Source of the DNA: an uncultured Clostridia bacterium
Lineage (GTDB): Bacteria > Bacillota > Clostridia > Christensenellales > Borkfalkiaceae
Length of the DNA stretch: 6,122 nt
Direction of reading: 5' to 3'
Assembly (NCBI GenBank): GCA_947174975.1
Contig: CAMWLA010000075.1
Coordinates: forward strand, 1-6,122
Part shown: piece by piece, positions 5,616 through 6,122 of the stretch
How positions within the stretch are numbered: the stretch's first letter is position 1
Layout: every line of letters begins with the position of its first letter
Made by a program: the position numbers and the translations under genes
The notes under the pieces: generated by a model
What the model saw: only the letters and a program-made list of their open reading frames with translations
The model's database searches: none
Told to the model about the DNA's origin: nothing

Positions 5616-6122
5616 TGTACTTCCTTTAAAAACCGAGTGTATTCACTGAAATCAAGTGTAATTTCTACACTTTCACCCTCACACTTGGGAACTATCAGAG
5701 AAATTTTTTCAGCCGAATTTTTTTTGTCCATTTTAGCAAACTGCGCTGCCTTTTCAATATCGTCATATATCGGAATTTTTACAACCGCTTTAATAAGCTG
5801 TCTTAAATTATCATAATAACGCTTATCACCTATATTCAGCTTTTCCGCTATATGCAACTCGTAGAAAGTTCCGATAAGCACGTACTCGCCGTGTGATTTT
5901 CTACCATAGTACAGCTCTAACGCGTGTCCCGTCGTATGTCCCAAGTTAAGCGTTTTACGCGTTCCGTTTAAATCGTGTTCGTCCGCAGTTACAACCTTCA
6001 CCTTGTGGCGAATACATTCTGGAACGATTGAACCGAGAAAATCAAGATTAAAAAGATTATCTCTATTTATTAAAAGCTTATCGTAAATATTTTTATCAAG
6101 CGCGCCGTACTTTATAATTTCG
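5612..6122 (-). CDS. aroB: 3-dehydroquinate synthase, C-terminal part (5' end beyond the window)
   Basis: AroB cyclises DAHP to 3-dehydroquinate using NAD and a divalent metal, the second pathway step. The open frame runs without a stop to the window edge, giving about 170 C-terminal residues of a protein usually near 350. A GTG at 6001 is internal, because conserved family sequence continues upstream of it. The visible part starts with EIIKYG, whose glutamate is the expected first metal ligand. It continues through DEHDLNGTRKTLNLGHTTGHALE and SHGEYV, which supply the other two ligands (the first histidine of GHTTGH and the histidine of HGE). MDKKN and a KISLIVPK strand near the end are also family features. 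The NAD-binding N-terminal domain is not visible. The stop overlaps the aroE start by 4 bp. Confidence 0.95.
   Translation of the reverse strand, partial: EIIKYGALDKNIYDKLLINRDNLFNLDFLGSIVPECIRHKVKVVTADEHDLNGTRKTLNLGHTTGHALELYYGRKSHGEYVLIGTFYELHIAEKLNIGDKRYYDNLRQLIKAVVKIPIYDDIEKAAQFAKMDKKNSAEKISLIVPKCEGESVEITLDFSEYTRFLKEVQ
5620..5627 (-). promoter_or_regulatory. Shine-Dalgarno sequence of aroE embedded in the end of aroB
   Basis: AAAGGAAG lies before the aroE ATG with seven bases between its GG and the ATG. It also encodes the end of AroB (Lys-Glu-Val-Gln-stop). It supports the ATG at 5615 and independent ribosome entry within the overlapping pair. Confidence 0.75.

Noticed and set aside
5612..6001. 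A 129-codon minus-strand gene starting with GTG at 6001
   Set aside because: The same frame stays open to the window edge and the upstream residues (EIIKYG and on) are conserved AroB sequence. The GTG is therefore an internal valine codon.
1..6122. A hidden new system, mobile element or CRISPR array
   Set aside because: Every stretch is covered by well-known housekeeping genes with tight spacing. I saw no direct repeats, transposase remnants or foreign composition.

Overview
The window reads as an ordinary core-genome segment of a low-to-moderate GC bacterium of the Bacillota, most likely a member of the Clostridia. This rests on three things: the dgt-dnaG-rpoD gene order, the short HD-type dNTPase, and the clostridial-style N-terminus of the sigma factor. 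Placement below class level is not possible from this sequence. All eight genes lie on the minus strand, so transcription runs from high to low coordinates. The longest stretch without a gene is about 100 bp.

Upstream block (6122 down to 3188): a shikimate-pathway operon, aroB (3' part only), aroE, aroQ, aroK, then a short-chain dehydrogenase/reductase (SDR). aroB/aroE, aroE/aroQ and aroQ/aroK each overlap by 4 bp (ATGA), and the SDR follows aroK after 12 bp. AroB makes 3-dehydroquinate, AroQ dehydrates it, AroE reduces 3-dehydroshikimate to shikimate and AroK phosphorylates shikimate; aroA and aroC are not in view. The SDR carries an active-site segment that looks more like the EF-P 5-aminopentanone reductase (YmfI) group than like FabG. 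A hairpin and U-tract terminator lies just after it (3142-3173).

Downstream block (3087 down to 1): dgt (HD-domain dNTP triphosphohydrolase), dnaG (primase) and rpoD (5' part only, primary sigma factor). This is a clostridial form of the macromolecular-synthesis operon, joining dNTP control, replication priming and transcription initiation. dgt and dnaG are 6 bp apart; dnaG and rpoD overlap by 4 bp. dnaG has almost no Shine-Dalgarno sequence, whereas rpoD has a good one. A TATAAT box and long A/T tracts lie directly in front of dgt.

I found no mobile element, CRISPR array, RNA gene or convincing new system. The points worth a second look are small: the identity of the SDR, the cofactor-site residues of AroE, a shortened segment in AroK, and the unusual promoter/start arrangement of dgt.
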